A stretch of DNA of 64,000 nucleotides from Megaustenia siamemsis (GCA_032433765.1 JAVIAB010000024.1:8924821-8988820); one strand, 5' to 3'. Positions 21,031 through 33,518 are shown, numbered from the stretch's first letter. Notes: generated by a model not told the origin, from the sequence alone. Numbers and translations are program-made.

Positions 21031-21801
21031 AGAAAAGAAAGGGGAAGCATGGGTCTACATAGAGTACCCAAAAAATAACACTTGGGAAATGGAAAAAATA
21101 GCAACAGGGAAATATTATCACAATTACGATGCAGAAATGCAAGCAATAAAGTTGGCAATAGAAAAACTGCTGAACAGTAATCTTAGCCCACAGCCTGTAC
21201 AGTTTTTGACAGATGCAAGATCATTGCTCCAGGCACTGCAATCCAGAAAGTTACTACATCTGCAAACTTTATTGACTGAACTCTACAAACACCACAGGCA
21301 TGTCCTGCGGTGGATCCCATCTCACTATGGAATACCAGGAAACTTGAGACTACAGCAGCTTTCAAATGAAGGTGCAACAGGCACATAACCAGATGCGCCG
21401 GTTACATTTCATCAAAAGATACAGATAATCAAATCAATCAGAAGATCAAATGCTCCAAATCAGGATGTATTTCATTATATGAATAGATAGGAACAAGTTA
21501 TCATTATACGCATTAGAACAGGACACAATTGACTCCACAGTCACGGGTCTACAAATTTCAAGATCGGTACCTCAACTACATATACATGTGGACAGACAGC
21601 CCCAGACTGCGGAACGCATATTTCAAGAATGCACTGAATATTGTAGACTGAGGAAAGTCCACATATTCCATTGATACAACACTATAGACAAGACTATATG
21701 CACCACTGCAAGAATGACAAAAGAAGATACAATTTATACAGGAAACGACATTGCATATATAGACAATACTTCAGGCGAACGAAAGTTAAGATATATAGAT
21801 C
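21031..21801 (+). pseudogene. 5'-truncated I-type RNase H fragment, unit 1
   Basis: Same segment as the element's last 750 bp: DAEMQAIKLAIEKLL, LTDARSLLQAL, WIPSHYGIPGN. The YTDGS Asp is missing by truncation and the last Asp motif is replaced (NLRLQQLS instead of NEKADQLA). A private TAA in GGCACATAACC shortens the ORF to 21089-21388. Confidence 0.85.
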
Positions 21802-22276
21802 CAGAAGATTTTCGAAAATAGTAAGAGACAAGTCTCAGAATGTCTTGAGGCCAGCAGTGGATATTTTGAACACATGCTGTGAACACAAGTCCATCGTGTG
21901 AACAACTTCTTTACCCAATACAAGCCAGCATAGAGCAGTAGTATGTAGATTATTTCACAAATTTCTGTTACTCAAGGAAGATAACTTTTGATTTAAAAAT
22001 AAATAATAAATAATTGATATTTGCAACCACAGATTAAGTAAGGATACATTTCTTTCAGTTGGATACATCAATAATTGTCAGTTCTTATAGATATTTTTCA
22101 GGAAAATGCAGAATTTATGTGGAAACTATTTCTTTGGGAGGTGATATGCATATAAATAATACTTTAGATAATTTACAACATATCCATATACACAATTTTT
22201 ACCATTAATCTAACAGGAGTTGCTTCCCTTTTATTAAGCACGATAACTTTTAGTTTCTTTTGCAGTTTATATATTA

Positions 22277-22750
22277 AACTGCTGCAGCACCAGTCAACGA
22301 CACATCCCCACCAACTACCAAGAAGGAACGCAGCTCAAAACAAAAGAAAACAGAACAAATAACAAAGGAGCACACACAGCAGCAGACTTCCAGAGCAGAT
22401 TCAGAAGATGACCCTAGAAGACAGAAACTCTCAGAGATACAGAATTATAACACACAACCAACACAAGAACTTCCACAAAACGAAGAACAGCGATGGACAA
22501 ACACAAACTACTATACAGAGTGGAACGACTGGGAAGTGGAGATTGGAAACGAACATGACCAGCCACCCCAATTCAACGACTCCGACTACGATTAAAATCT
22601 AGATTAACATTGGCACCCTCATGCCCTTCTCAGGGCAACAAAGACAAAACGTTTTCTAAAAAGGTTTCCATGCATACAATAAATAAATTTTGGTAAATAA
22701 AAGTCCCTAAATAAAATTTTTACTTTTACTACTACTACTACTACTACTAT

Positions 22751-22794
<44 letters not shown>

Positions 22795-22863
22795 TCTACT
22801 ACTACTACATTCACTACTATTACCACTTCTACTACACCCCCCCTCCCCCACAAAAAAAGAAGA
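22277..22863 (+). mobile_element. 587-bp insertion with TSD TTATATATTA, unit 1
   Basis: Flanked by TTATATATTA at 22267-22276 and 22864-22873. Units lacking it (spacer near 11340, unit 9 near 47010) show the uninterrupted site. It contains a coding tail, an AATAAATAAA-rich trailer near 22677 and a (TAC)n-rich 3' tract. That is the form of a 5'-truncated LINE-like retroposition with a simple-repeat tail. Confidence 0.8.
22278..22595 (+). CDS. C-terminal coding tail of an unidentified protein within the insertion (unit 1)
   Basis: The frame is open from 22278 to TAA 22593-22595 (105 codons) and has no internal ATG start, as expected of a 5'-truncated copy. The peptide is strongly hydrophilic: a Lys/Gln-rich first half (KKERSSKQKKTEQ), then RADSEDDPRRQK, a Trp/Tyr-rich patch (NYYTEWNDWEVEIGNE) and an acidic end (FNDSDYD). 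A terminator and AT-rich trailer with AATAAA follow. I do not recognise the family. It could be the C-terminus of a retrotransposon ORF or of a retroposed host transcript; the (TAC)n tail favours the former. The overlapping 64-codon ATG ORF in another frame is a shadow. Confidence 0.55.
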   Translation, partial: TAAAPVNDTSPPTTKKERSSKQKKTEQITKEHTQQQTSRADSEDDPRRQKLSEIQNYNTQPTQELPQNEEQRWTNTNYYTEWNDWEVEIGNEHDQPPQFNDSDYD

Positions 22864-23142
22864 TTATATATTAACATTTTCATCAACAGTTCAACGGTAG
22901 AACACTATTTTTTACATTTCAATTAGAACGAATCATGCCTGTAAATATTATGCAACATTTAAATATATATTCTTCAAATAATACTTATTTTTCTTAGCTG
23001 CTTAGCTGATAATAACTGTTTAAAGTTTCTAAGCATTTTTATAGATGACAGGTGCAAAAGGATTTAATTTACGAAAATTAGCTAATGCCGTCTCATCATT
23101 TCACTGTAGAGTCGTGAAGAGATTATGTTAAAGAGAGAGATA

Positions 23143-23173
<31 letters not shown>

Positions 23174-23320
23174 GGGGGGGGGTATCAATAACACAAGGAA
23201 AATACTATGCAGTTGAAATTTCAATATTGTAGTAGAAAAAGGAGGGGAGTTGGATATAGACATTTGCACATAATTCATGTCACTGGGAGAGGGAGAGAGA
23301 GGCAGTTTAAAATCATAACA

Positions 23321-23372
<52 letters not shown>

Positions 23373-23387
23373 AAAAGAGAGATGCAG

Positions 23388-23452
<65 letters not shown>

Positions 23453-24292
23453 CATTTAGATATAGATTGAATAGAGAGAATGAGAGAGGAGCAGTTTAAA
23501 TTTCTTGCAGTACTAGATATAGAGTTATATGTAGGAGTTGAGAGAGTTTATATTTCTAGCATTAAAAGTTAACTTTTGAAAATCAAAGAATGAACAGAGA
23601 GACAATTTAAAATACTAGCATGAAAAGAAAAGCAGTTTAAAATTTTAGTATTAAAAGAGATAAAAAGTCTACAATTAAGACAGAAACAGTTAATAATGCT
23701 AATATGAAAATGAATGCAGCTTAAAATCCTGTTATGAAAATAGCGATAGACAATTACATCTCAAGCATTAAAATAGAGAAACAGTCATTCTTTTTAATTT
23801 TTTAATTGAGAATCAAGTTCTGAATAGTTTATCAAACGTGTAGTAACAAGTGTTATATAGGGTATTTATAATGTCTCTGTGCGGTGACTCGATCAATATA
23901 TAGAAAAGAAAGGGGAAGCATGGGTCTACATAGAGTACCCAAAAAATAACACTAGGGAAATGGAAAAAAATAGCAAAAGGGAAATATTATCACAATTACG
24001 ATGCAGAAATGCAAGCAATAAAGTTGGCGAAAGAAAAACTGCTGAACAGTAATCTCAGCCCACAGCCTGTACAGTTTTTGACAGATGCAAGATCAGTGCT
24101 CCAGGCACTGCAATCCAGAAAGTTACTACATCTGCAAACTTTATTGACTAAACTCTACAAACACCAGAGGAATGCCCTGCGGTGGATTCCATCTCACTAT
24201 GGAATACCAGGAAACTTGAGAGTAGAGTAGCTTTCAAATGAAGGTGCAACAGGCACACAACCAGATGCGCCGGTTACATATCATCATAAGAT

Positions 24293-24753
24293 CTATCTAT
24301 CTCTATCTATTGACCTTTCGAGCCGTAACCGGCCCATAGGGCGTAGACCAAGATACACCTTCTCCTATATGAATTTTTGTTCTAGCAGTTTCCTTTTAAA
24401 TATATTTTATCAAATCTCGCCATCTGTCTCTGTTCTGTGCAAGCAGTTCTATCTCATTGAGGGAGCCGATTCCTGCTGCTCTTGCCTCTCTCATCAATGT
24501 TCTTCTCAGTGTCTCCCTGGGTCTTCCTCTTTTTCTTGTACCTGTTGTTTCCCATATGAGGGCTTGCTTTGCTATTCGATTATTATCTCTTCTCATCACA
24601 TGTCCAACGTATGACCATCGTCTTTTCTTTATTACTGAAGATATTAGTGGTTGATTGGCGATTTCTCTAATTTCCTCGTTTGTTTTGAATTCGTTCCATT
24701 CTATACCAAGTATTTTCCTTAGACATTTATTTTCGAATGCGTTCAACTTTGTT
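24293..24753 (-). mobile_element. RTE-like 3' fragment, copy a, unit 2
   Basis: A minus-strand, 5'-truncated copy of the element at 47639-48484. The coding remnant runs 24761-24396 (NEEIREIANQPLISSVIKKR, RRWSYVGHVMRRDNN, KRGRPRETLRRTLMREAR, NRDRWRDLIKYI). The 3' end has the CTATGGGCCGGTTACGGCTC segment and a (TAGA)n tail. Flanked by ATCATCATAAGAT at 24280-24292 and 24754-24766. Confidence 0.85.
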
Positions 24754-24766
24754 ATCATCATAAGAT

Positions 24767-25332
24767 CTATCTATTGACCTTTCGAGCCGTAACCGGCCCA
24801 TAGGGCGTAGACCAAGATACACCTTCTCCTATATGGATTTTTTTTGTTCTAGCAGTTTTCTTTTAAAGATATTTTATCAAATCTCGCCATCTGTCTCTGT
24901 TCTGTGCAAGCAGTTCTATCTCATTGAGGGAGCCGACTCCTGCTGCTCTTGCCTCTCTCATCAATGTTCTTCTCAGTGTCTCCCTGGGTCTTCCTCTTTT
25001 TCTTTTACCTGTTGTTTCCCATATGAGGGTTTGCTTTGCTATTCGGTTATTATCTCTTCTCATCACATGTCCAACGTATGACCATCGTCTTTTCTTTATT
25101 ACTGAAGATATTAGTGGTTGATTGGCGATTTCTCTAATTTCCTCATTTGTTTTGAATTCGTTCCATGCTATACCAAGTATTTTCCTTAGACATTTATTTT
25201 CGAATGCGTTCAACTTTGTTTCTATATCTCTTGTTGTTTTCCAGCTTTCACACGCATACGTAAGGGTTGATAGTACATTTGATTTTAATAGCCTAAGTTT
25301 TGTGTTTGTGCTGATAAGTTTTGATTTCCACA
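24767..25332 (-). mobile_element. RTE-like 3' fragment, copy b, unit 2
   Basis: A second copy in the same orientation, about 100 bp longer at its 5' end (coding 25333-24863, beginning WKSKLISTNTKLRLLKSNVL). Flanked by the same 13-bp ATCATCATAAGAT at 24754-24766 and 25333-25345. Confidence 0.85.
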
Positions 25333-26199
25333 ATCATCATAAGATACAGATAATCAAATCAATCAGAAGATCAAATGCTCCATATCAGGATGTATTTCAT
25401 TATATGAATAGATGGAAACAAGTTATCATTATACGCATTAGAACAGGACACAATTGACTCCACAGTCACGTGTCTATAAATTTCAAGATCGGTACCTCAA
25501 CTACATATACATGTGGACAGACACCCAGACTGCGGAACGCATATTTCAAGAATGCACTGAATATTGTAGACTGAGGAAAGTCCACATATTCCATTGATAC
25601 AACACTATAGACAAGACTATATGCACCACTGCAAGAATGACAAAAGAAGATACAATTTATACAGGAAACGACATTGCATATATAGACAATACTTCAGGCG
25701 AACGAAAGTTAAGATATATAGATCCAGAAGATTTTCGAAAATAGTAAGAGACAAGTCTTAGAATGTCTTGAGGCCAGCAGTGGATATTTTGAATACAAGC
25801 TGTGAACACAACTCCATCGTGTGAACAACTTCTTTACCCAATACAAGCCAGCATAGAGCAGTAGTATGTAGATTATTTCACAAATTTCTGTTACTCAAGG
25901 AAGATAACTTTTGATTTAAAAATAAATAATAAATAATTGATATTTGCAACCACAGATTAAGTAAGGATACATTTCTTTCAGTTGGATACATCAATAATTG
26001 TCAGTTCTTATAGATATTTTTCAGGAAAATGCAGAATTTATGTGGAAACTATTTCTTTGGGAGGTGATATGCATATAAATAATACTTTAGATAATTTACA
26101 ACATATCCATATACACAATTTTTACCATTAATCTAACAGGAGTTGCTTCCCTTTTATTAAGCACGATAACTTTTAGTTTCTTTTGCAGTTTATATATTA

Positions 26200-26673
26200 A
26201 ACTGCTGCAGCACCAGTCAACGACACATCCCCACCAACTACCAAGAAGGAACGCAGCTCAAAACAAAAGAAAACAGAACAAATAACAAAGGAGCACACAC
26301 AGCAGCAGACTTCCAGAGCAGATTCGGAAGATGACCCTAGAAGACAGAAACTCTCAGAGATACAGAATTATAACACACAACCAACACAAGAACTTCCACA
26401 AAACGAAGAACAGCGATGGACAAACACAAACTACTATACAGAGTGGAACGACTGGGAAGTGGAGATTGGAAACGAACATGACCAGCCACCCCAATTCAAC
26501 GACTCCGACTACGATTAAAATCTAGATTAACATTGGCACCCTCATGCCCTTCTCAGGGCAACAAAGACAAAACGTTTTCTAAAAAGGTTTCCATGCATAC
26601 AATAAATAAATTTTGGTAAATAAAAGTCCCTAAATAAAATTTTTACTTTTACTACTACTACTACTACTACTAT

Positions 26674-26723
<50 letters not shown>

Positions 26724-26792
26724 TCTACTACTACTACATTCACTACTATTACCACTTCTACTACACCCCCCCTCCCCCACAAAAAAAGAAGA
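26200..26792 (+). mobile_element. Insertion with TSD TTATATATTA, unit 2
   Basis: Same element as 22277-22863. TSD at 26190-26199 and 26793-26802. The 105-codon coding tail is open from 26201 to 26518. Confidence 0.8.
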
Positions 26793-27071
26793 TTATATAT
26801 TAACATTTTCATCAACAGTTCAACGGTAGAACACTATTTTTTACATTTCAATTAGAACGAATCATGCCTGTAAATATTATGCAACATTTAAATATATATT
26901 CTTCAAATAATACTTATTTTTCTTAGCTGCTTAGCTGATAATAACTGTTTAAAGTTTCTAAGCATTTTTATAGATGACAGGTGCAAAAGGATTTAATTTA
27001 CGAAAATTAGCTAATGCCGTCTCATCATTTCACTGTAGAGTCGTGAAGAGATTATGTTAAAGAGAGAGATA

Positions 27072-27104
<33 letters not shown>

Positions 27105-27248
27105 GGGGGGTATCAATAACACAAGGAAAATACTATGCAGTTGAAATTTCAATATTGTAGTAGAAAAAGGAGGGGAGTTGGATATAGACATTTGCACATA
27201 ATTCATGTCACTGGGAGAGGGAGAGAGAGGCAGTTTAAAATCATAACA

Positions 27249-27288
<40 letters not shown>

Positions 27289-27303
27289 AAAAGAGAGATG
27301 CAG

Positions 27304-27354
<51 letters not shown>

Positions 27355-28193
27355 CATTTAGATATAGATTGAATAGAGAGAATGAGAGAGGAGCAGTTTA
27401 AATTTCTAGCAGTACTAGATATAGAGTTATATGTAGGAGTTGAGAGAGTTTATATTTCTAGCATTAAAAGTTAACTTTTGAAAATCCTAGAATGACCAGA
27501 GAGACAATTTAAAATACTAGCATGAAAAGAAAAGCAGTTTAAAATTTTAGTATTAAAAGAGATAAAAAGTCTACAATTAAGACAGAAACAGTTAATAATG
27601 CTAATATGAAAATGAATGCAGCTTAAAATCCTGTTATGAAAATAGCGATAGACAATTACATCTCAAGCATTAAAATAGAGAAACAGTCATTCTTTTTAAT
27701 TTTTTAATTGAGAATCAAGTTCTGAATAGTTTATCAAACGTGTAGTAACAAGTGTTATATAGGGTATTTATAATGTCTCTGTGCGGTGACTCGATCAATA
27801 TATAGAAAAGAAAGGGGAAGCATGGGTCTACATAGAGTACCCAAAAATAACACTAGGGAAATGGAAAAAAATAGCAAAAGGGAAATATTATCACAATTAC
27901 GATGCAGAAATGCAAGCAATAAAGTTGGCGAAAGAAAAACTGCTGAACAGTAATCTCAGCCCACAGCCTGTAGAGTTTTTGACAGATGCAAGATCAGTGC
28001 TCCAGGCACTGCAATCCAGAAAGTTACTACATCTGCAAACTTTATTGACTAAACTCTACAAACACCAGAGGAATGCCCTGCGGTGGATCCCATCTCACTA
28101 TGGAATACCAGGAAACTTGAGAGTAGAGTAGCTTTCAAATGAAGGTGCAACAGGCACACAACCAGATGCGCCGGTTACATATCATCATAAGAT

Positions 28194-28653
28194 CTATCTA
28201 TCTCTATCTATTGACCTTTCGAGCCGTAACCGGCCCATAGGGCGTAGACCAAGATACACCTTCTCCTATATGAATTTTTGTTCAAGCAGTTTCCTTTTAA
28301 ATATATTTTATCAAATCTCGCCATCTGTCTCTGTTCTGTGCAAGCAGTTCTATCTCATTGAGGGAGCCGATTCCTGCTGCTCTTGCCTCTCTCATCAATG
28401 TTCTTCTCAGTGTCTCCCTGGGTCTTCCTCTTTTTCTTGTACCTGTTGTTTCCCATATGAGGGCTTGCTTTGCTATTCGATTATTATCTCTTCTCATCAC
28501 ATGTCCAACGTATGACCATCGTCTTTTCTTTATTACTGAAGATATTAGTGGTTGATTGGCGATTTCTCTAATTTCCTCGTTGTTTTGAATTCGTTCCATT
28601 CTATACCAAGTATTTTCCTTAGACATTTATTTTCGAATGCGTTCAACTTTGTT
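28194..28653 (-). mobile_element. RTE-like 3' fragment, copy a, unit 3
   Basis: Equivalent of 24293-24753 with a one-base deletion near 28580 that shifts the frame. TSD ATCATCATAAGAT at 28181-28193 and 28654-28666. Confidence 0.85.
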
Positions 28654-28666
28654 ATCATCATAAGAT

Positions 28667-29231
28667 CTATCTATTGACCTTTCGAGCCGTAACCGGCCCA
28701 TAGGGCGTAGACCAAGATACACCTTCTCCTATATGGATTTTTTTGTTCTAGCAGTTTTCTTTTAAAGATATTTTATCAAATCTCGCCATCTGTCTCTGTT
28801 CTGTGCAAGCAGTTCTATCTCATTGAGGGAGCCGACTCCTGCTGCTCTTGCCTCTCTCATCAATGTTCTTCTCAGTGTCTCCTTGGGTCTTCCTCTTTTT
28901 CTTTTACCTGTTGTTTCCCATATGAGGGTTTGCTTTGCTATTCGGTTATTATCTCTTCTCATCACATGTCCAACGTATGACCATCGTCTTTTCTTTATTA
29001 CTGAAGATATTAGTGGTTGATTGGCGATTTCTCTAATTTCCTCATTTGTTTTGAATTCGTTCCATGCTATACCAAGTATTTTCCTTAGACATTTATTTTC
29101 GAATGCGTTCAACTTTGTTTCTATATCTCTTGTTGTTTTCCAGCTTTCACACGCATACGTAAGGGTTGATAGTACATTTGATTTGAATAGCCTAAGTTTT
29201 GTGTTTGTGCTGATAAGTTTTGATTTCCACA
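28667..29231 (-). mobile_element. RTE-like 3' fragment, copy b, unit 3
   Basis: Equivalent of 24767-25332. Coding remnant 29232-28762 (156 codons). TSD ATCATCATAAGAT at 28654-28666 and 29232-29244. Confidence 0.85.
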
Positions 29232-30100
29232 ATCATCATAAGATACAGATAATCAAATCAATCAGAAGATCAAATGCTCCAAATCAGGATGTATTTCATT
29301 ATATGAATAGATGGGAACAAGTTATCATTATACGCATTAGAACAGGACACAATTGACTCCACAGTCACGGGTCTACAAATTTCAAGATCGGTACCTCAAC
29401 TACATATACATGTGGACAGACAGCCCCAGACTGCGGAACGCATATTTCAAGAATGCATTGAATATTGTAGACTGAGGAAAGTCCACATATTCCATTGATA
29501 CAACACTATAGACAAGACTATATGCACCACTGCAAGAATGACAAAAGAAGATACAATTTATACAGGAAACGACATTGCATATATAGACAATACTTCAGGC
29601 GAACGAAAGTTAAGATATATAGATCCAGAAGATTTTCGAAAATAGTAAGAGACAAGTCTCAGAATGTCTTGAGGCCAGCATTGGATATTTTGAACACATG
29701 CTGTGAACACAACTCCATCGTGTGAACAACTTCTTTACCCAATACAAGCCAGCATAGAGCAGTAGTATGTAGATTATTTCACAAATTTCTGTTACTCAAG
29801 GAAGATAACTTTTGATTTAAAAATAAATAATAAATAATTGATATTTGCAACCACAGATTAAGTAAGGATACATTTCTTTCAGTTGGATACATCAATAATT
29901 GTCAGTTCTTATAGATATTTTTCAGGAAAATGCAGAATTTATGTGGAAACTATTTCTTTGGGAGGTGATATGCATATAAATAATACTTTAGATAATTTAC
30001 AACATATCCATATACACAATTTTTACCATTAATCTAACAGGAGTTGCTTCCCTTTTATTAAGCACGATAACTTTTAGTTTCTTTTGCAGTTTATATATTA

Positions 30101-30577
30101 AACTGCTGCAGCACCAGTCAACGACACATCCCCACCAACTACCAAGAAGGAACGCAGCTCAAAACAAAAGAAAACAGAACAAATAACAAAGGAGCACACA
30201 CAGCAGCAGACTTCCAGAGCAGATTCGGAAGATGACCCTAGAAGACAGAAACTCTCAGAGATACAGAATTATAACACACAACCAACACAAGAACTTCCAC
30301 AAAACGAAGAACAGCGATGGACAAACACAAACTACTATACAGAGTGGAACGACTGGGAAGTGGAGATTGGAAACGAACATGACCAGCCACCCCAATTCAA
30401 CGACTCCGACTACGATTAAAATCTAGATTAACATTGGCACCCTCATGCCCTTCTCAGGGCAACAAAGACAAAACGTTTTCTAAAAAGGTTTCCATGCATA
30501 CAATAAATAAATTTTGGTAAATAAAAGTCCCTAAATAAAATTTTTACTTTTACTACTACTACTACTACTACTACTAT

Positions 30578-30624
<47 letters not shown>

Positions 30625-30695
30625 TCTACTACTACTACATTCACTACTATTACCACTTCTACTACACCCCCCCCCTCCCCCACAAAAAAAGAAGA
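30101..30695 (+). mobile_element. Insertion with TSD TTATATATTA, unit 3
   Basis: TSD at 30091-30100 and 30696-30705. Coding tail 30102-30419 open. Confidence 0.8.
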
Positions 30696-31175
30696 TTATA
30701 TATTAACATTTTCATCAACAGTTCAACGGTAGAACACTATTTTTTACATTTCAATTAGAACGAATCATGCCTGTAAATATTATGCAACATTTAAATATAT
30801 ATTCTTCAAATAATACTTATTTTTCTTAGCTGCTTAGCTGATAATAACTGTTTAAAGTTTCTAAGCATTTTTATAGATGACAGGTGCAAAAGGATTTAAT
30901 TTACGAAAATTAGCTAATGCCGTCTCATCATTTCACTGTAGAGTCGTGAAGAGATTATGTTAAAGAGAGAGATAGAGAGAGAGAGAGGGGGGGGGGGGTA
31001 TCAATAACACAAGGAAAATACTATGCAGTTGAAATTTCAATATTGTAGTAGAAAAAGGAGGGGAGTTGGATATAGACAATTGCACATAATTCATGTCACT
31101 GGGAGAGGGAGAGAGAGGCAGTTTAAAATCATAACATTAAGAGAGAGAGAGAGAGAGCGAAAAAGAGAGATGCAG

Positions 31176-31216
<41 letters not shown>

Positions 31217-31671
31217 CATTTAGATATAGATTGAATAGAGAGAATGAGAGAGAAGCAGTTTAAATTTCTAGCAGTACTAGATATAGAGTTATATGTAGGA
31301 GTTGAGAGAGTTTATATTTCTAGCATTAAAAGTTAACTTTTGAAAATCCTAGAATGACCAGATAGACAATTTAAAATACTAGCATGAAAAGAAAAGCAGT
31401 TACAAATTTTAGTATGAAAAGAGATACAGTTAAAAAGTCTACTATTAAGACAGAAACAGTTAATAATGCTAATAGGAAAATGAATGCAGCTTAAAATCCT
31501 GTTAAGAAAATAGCGATAGACAATTACATCTCAAGCATTAAAATAGAGAAACAGTCATTCTTTTTAATTTTTTAATTGAGAATCAAGTTCTGAATAGTTT
31601 ATCAAACTTGTAGAAACAAGTGTTATATAGGGTGTTTATAATGTCTCTGTGCGGTGACTCGATCAATATAT

Positions 31672-32440
31672 AGAAAAGAAAGGGGAAGCATGGGTCTACA
31701 TAGAGTACCCAAAAAATAACACTTGGGAAATGGACAAAATAGCAACAGGGAAATATTATCACAATTACGATGCAGAAATGCAAGCAATAAAGTTGGCAAT
31801 AGAAAAACTGCTGAACAGTAATCTTAGCCCACAGCCTGTACAGTTTTTGACAGATGCAAGATCATTGCTCCAGGCACTGCAATCCAGAAAGTTACTACAT
31901 CTGCAAACTTTATTGACTGAACTCTACAAACACCACAGGCATGTCCTGCGGTGGATCCCATCTCACTATGGAATACCAGGAAACTTGAGACTACAGCAGC
32001 TTTCAAATGAAGGTGCAACAGGCACACAACCAGATGCGCCGGTTACATTTCATCAAAAGATACAGATAATCAAATCAATCAGAAGATCAAATGCTCCAAA
32101 TCAGGATGTATTTCATTATATGAATAGATGGGAACAAGTTATCATTATACGCATTAGAACAGAACACAATTGACTCCACAGTCACGGGTCTACAAATTTC
32201 AAGATCGGTACCTCAACTACATATACATGTGGACAGACAGCCCCAGACTGCGGAACGCATATTTCAAGAATGCACTGAATATTGTAGACTGAGGAAAGTC
32301 CACATATTCCATTGATACAACACTATAGACAAGACTATATGCACCACTGCAAGAATGACAAAAGAAGATACAATTTATACAGGAAACGACATTGCATATA
32401 TAGACAATACTTCAGGCGAACGAAAGTTAAGATATATAGA
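31672..32440 (+). pseudogene. I-type RNase H fragment, unit 4
   Basis: The 147-codon ORF 31730-32173 carries DAEMQAIKLAIEKLL, LTDARSLL and WIPSHYGIPGN but lacks the first and last catalytic Asp motifs, and ends at the TGA common to all units. It is open only because the copies are recent. Confidence 0.85.
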
Positions 32441-32917
32441 TCCAGAAGATTTTCGAAAATAGTAAGAGACAAGTCTCAGAATGTCTTGAGGCCAGCAGTG
32501 GATATTTTGAACACATGCTGTGAACACAACTCCATCGTGTGAACAACTTCTTTACCCAATACAAGCCAGCCAAGAGCAGTAGTATGTAGATTATTACACA
32601 AATTTCTGTTACTCAAGGAAGATAACTTTTGATTTAAAAATAAATAATAAATAATTGATATTTGCAACCACAGATTAAGTAAGGATACATTTCTTTCAGT
32701 TGGATGCATCAATAATTGTCAGTTCTTATAGATATTTTTCAGGAAAATGCAGAATTTATGTGGAAACTATTTCTTTGGGAGGTGATATGCATATAAATAA
32801 TACTTTAGATAATTTACAACATATCCATATACACAATTTTTTACCATTAATCTAAAGGAGTTGCTTCCCTTTTATTAAGCACGATAACTTTTAGTTTCTT
32901 TTGCAGTTTATATATTA

Positions 32918-33394
32918 AACTGCTGCAGCACCAGTCAACGACACATCCCCACCAACTACCAAGAAGGAACGCAGCTCAAAACAAAAGAAAACAGAACAAA
33001 TAACAAAGGAGCACACACAGCAGCAGACTTCCAGAGCAGATTCAGAAGATGACCCTAGAAGACAGAAACTCTCAGAGATACAGAATTATAACACACAACC
33101 AACACAAGAACTTCCACAAAACGAAGAACAGCGATGGACAAACACAAACTACTATACAGAGTGGAACGACTGGGAAGTGGAGATTGGAAACGAACATGAC
33201 CAGCCACCCCAATTCAACGACTCCGACTACGATTAAAATCTAGATTAACATTGGCACCCTCATGCCCTTCTCAGGACAACAAAGACAAAACGTTTTCTAA
33301 AAAGGTTTCCATGCATACAATAAATAAATTTTGGTAAATAAAAGTCCCTAAATAAAATTTTTACTTTTACTACTACTACTACTACTACTACTAT

Positions 33395-33447
<53 letters not shown>

Positions 33448-33518
33448 TCTACTACTACTACATTCACTACTATTACCACTTCTACTACACCCCCCCCCTC
33501 CCCCACAAAAAAAGAAGA
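32918..33518 (+). mobile_element. Insertion with TSD TTATATATTA, unit 4
   Basis: TSD at 32908-32917 and 33519-33528. Coding tail 32919-33236 open. Confidence 0.8.

Larger units (their letters stand above)
20815..23685 (+). repeat. Tandem array unit 1 (2871 bp)
   Basis: Units are counted from ACAGTTAATAATGCTAAT. Order inside a unit: decayed subrepeats, I-type fragment, about 460 bp non-coding, an insertion of about 590 bp, about 250 bp non-coding, (GA)n with a G run, a second (GA)n, (TA)n, and about 230 bp of short subrepeats of the type TTTAAAATACTAGCATGAAAA. In this unit: (TAC)n about 22720-22791, (GA)n about 23131-23182 and 23325-23370, (TA)n about 23397-23450. It joins the palindrome arm directly. 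Confidence 0.92.
23902..25722 (+). pseudogene. I-type RNase H fragment, unit 2, split by RTE insertions
   Basis: The coding remnant at 24009-24230 ends in GNLRVE followed by TAG. The fragment resumes at 25346 (IQIIKSIRRSNAP) after the RTE pair. The CGA-to-TGA nonsense after GHN is present at about 25454. Confidence 0.85.
23686..27587 (+). repeat. Tandem array unit 2 (3902 bp, with RTE pair)
   Basis: Same order as unit 1. It is longer because two RTE fragments are inserted at 24293-25332. Microsatellites: (TAC)n about 26643-26723, (GA)n about 27060-27108 and 27251-27286, (TA)n about 27310-27350. Confidence 0.92.
27803..29622 (+). pseudogene. I-type RNase H fragment, unit 3, split by RTE insertions
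   Basis: The coding remnant at 27910-28131 ends GNLRVE then TAG, as in unit 2, and resumes at 29245 after the RTE pair. Confidence 0.85.
27588..31455 (+). repeat. Tandem array unit 3 (3868 bp, with RTE pair)
   Basis: Nearly identical to unit 2, including the RTE pair and its TSDs, so the two arose by duplication after the insertions. Microsatellites: (TAC)n about 30545-30623, (GA)n about 30964-30999, (TA)n about 31177-31213. Confidence 0.92.

Noticed and set aside
22408..22602. A 64-codon ATG ORF present in most units
   Set aside because: It overlaps the 105-codon frame of the insertion. The other frame has its stop followed by a trailer with AATAAA and a biased, non-random composition, so this one is a shadow.
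24369..24654. Plus-strand ORFs with Cys/Ser-rich sequence inside array units 2 and 3
   Set aside because: They are antisense shadows of the RTE C-terminal coding remnants; the same ORFs appear antisense at 48129-48414.
26630..26815. Minus-strand ORF with a long Ser run
   Set aside because: It is a translation of the (TAC)n microsatellite in the insertion tail; there is no independent support.
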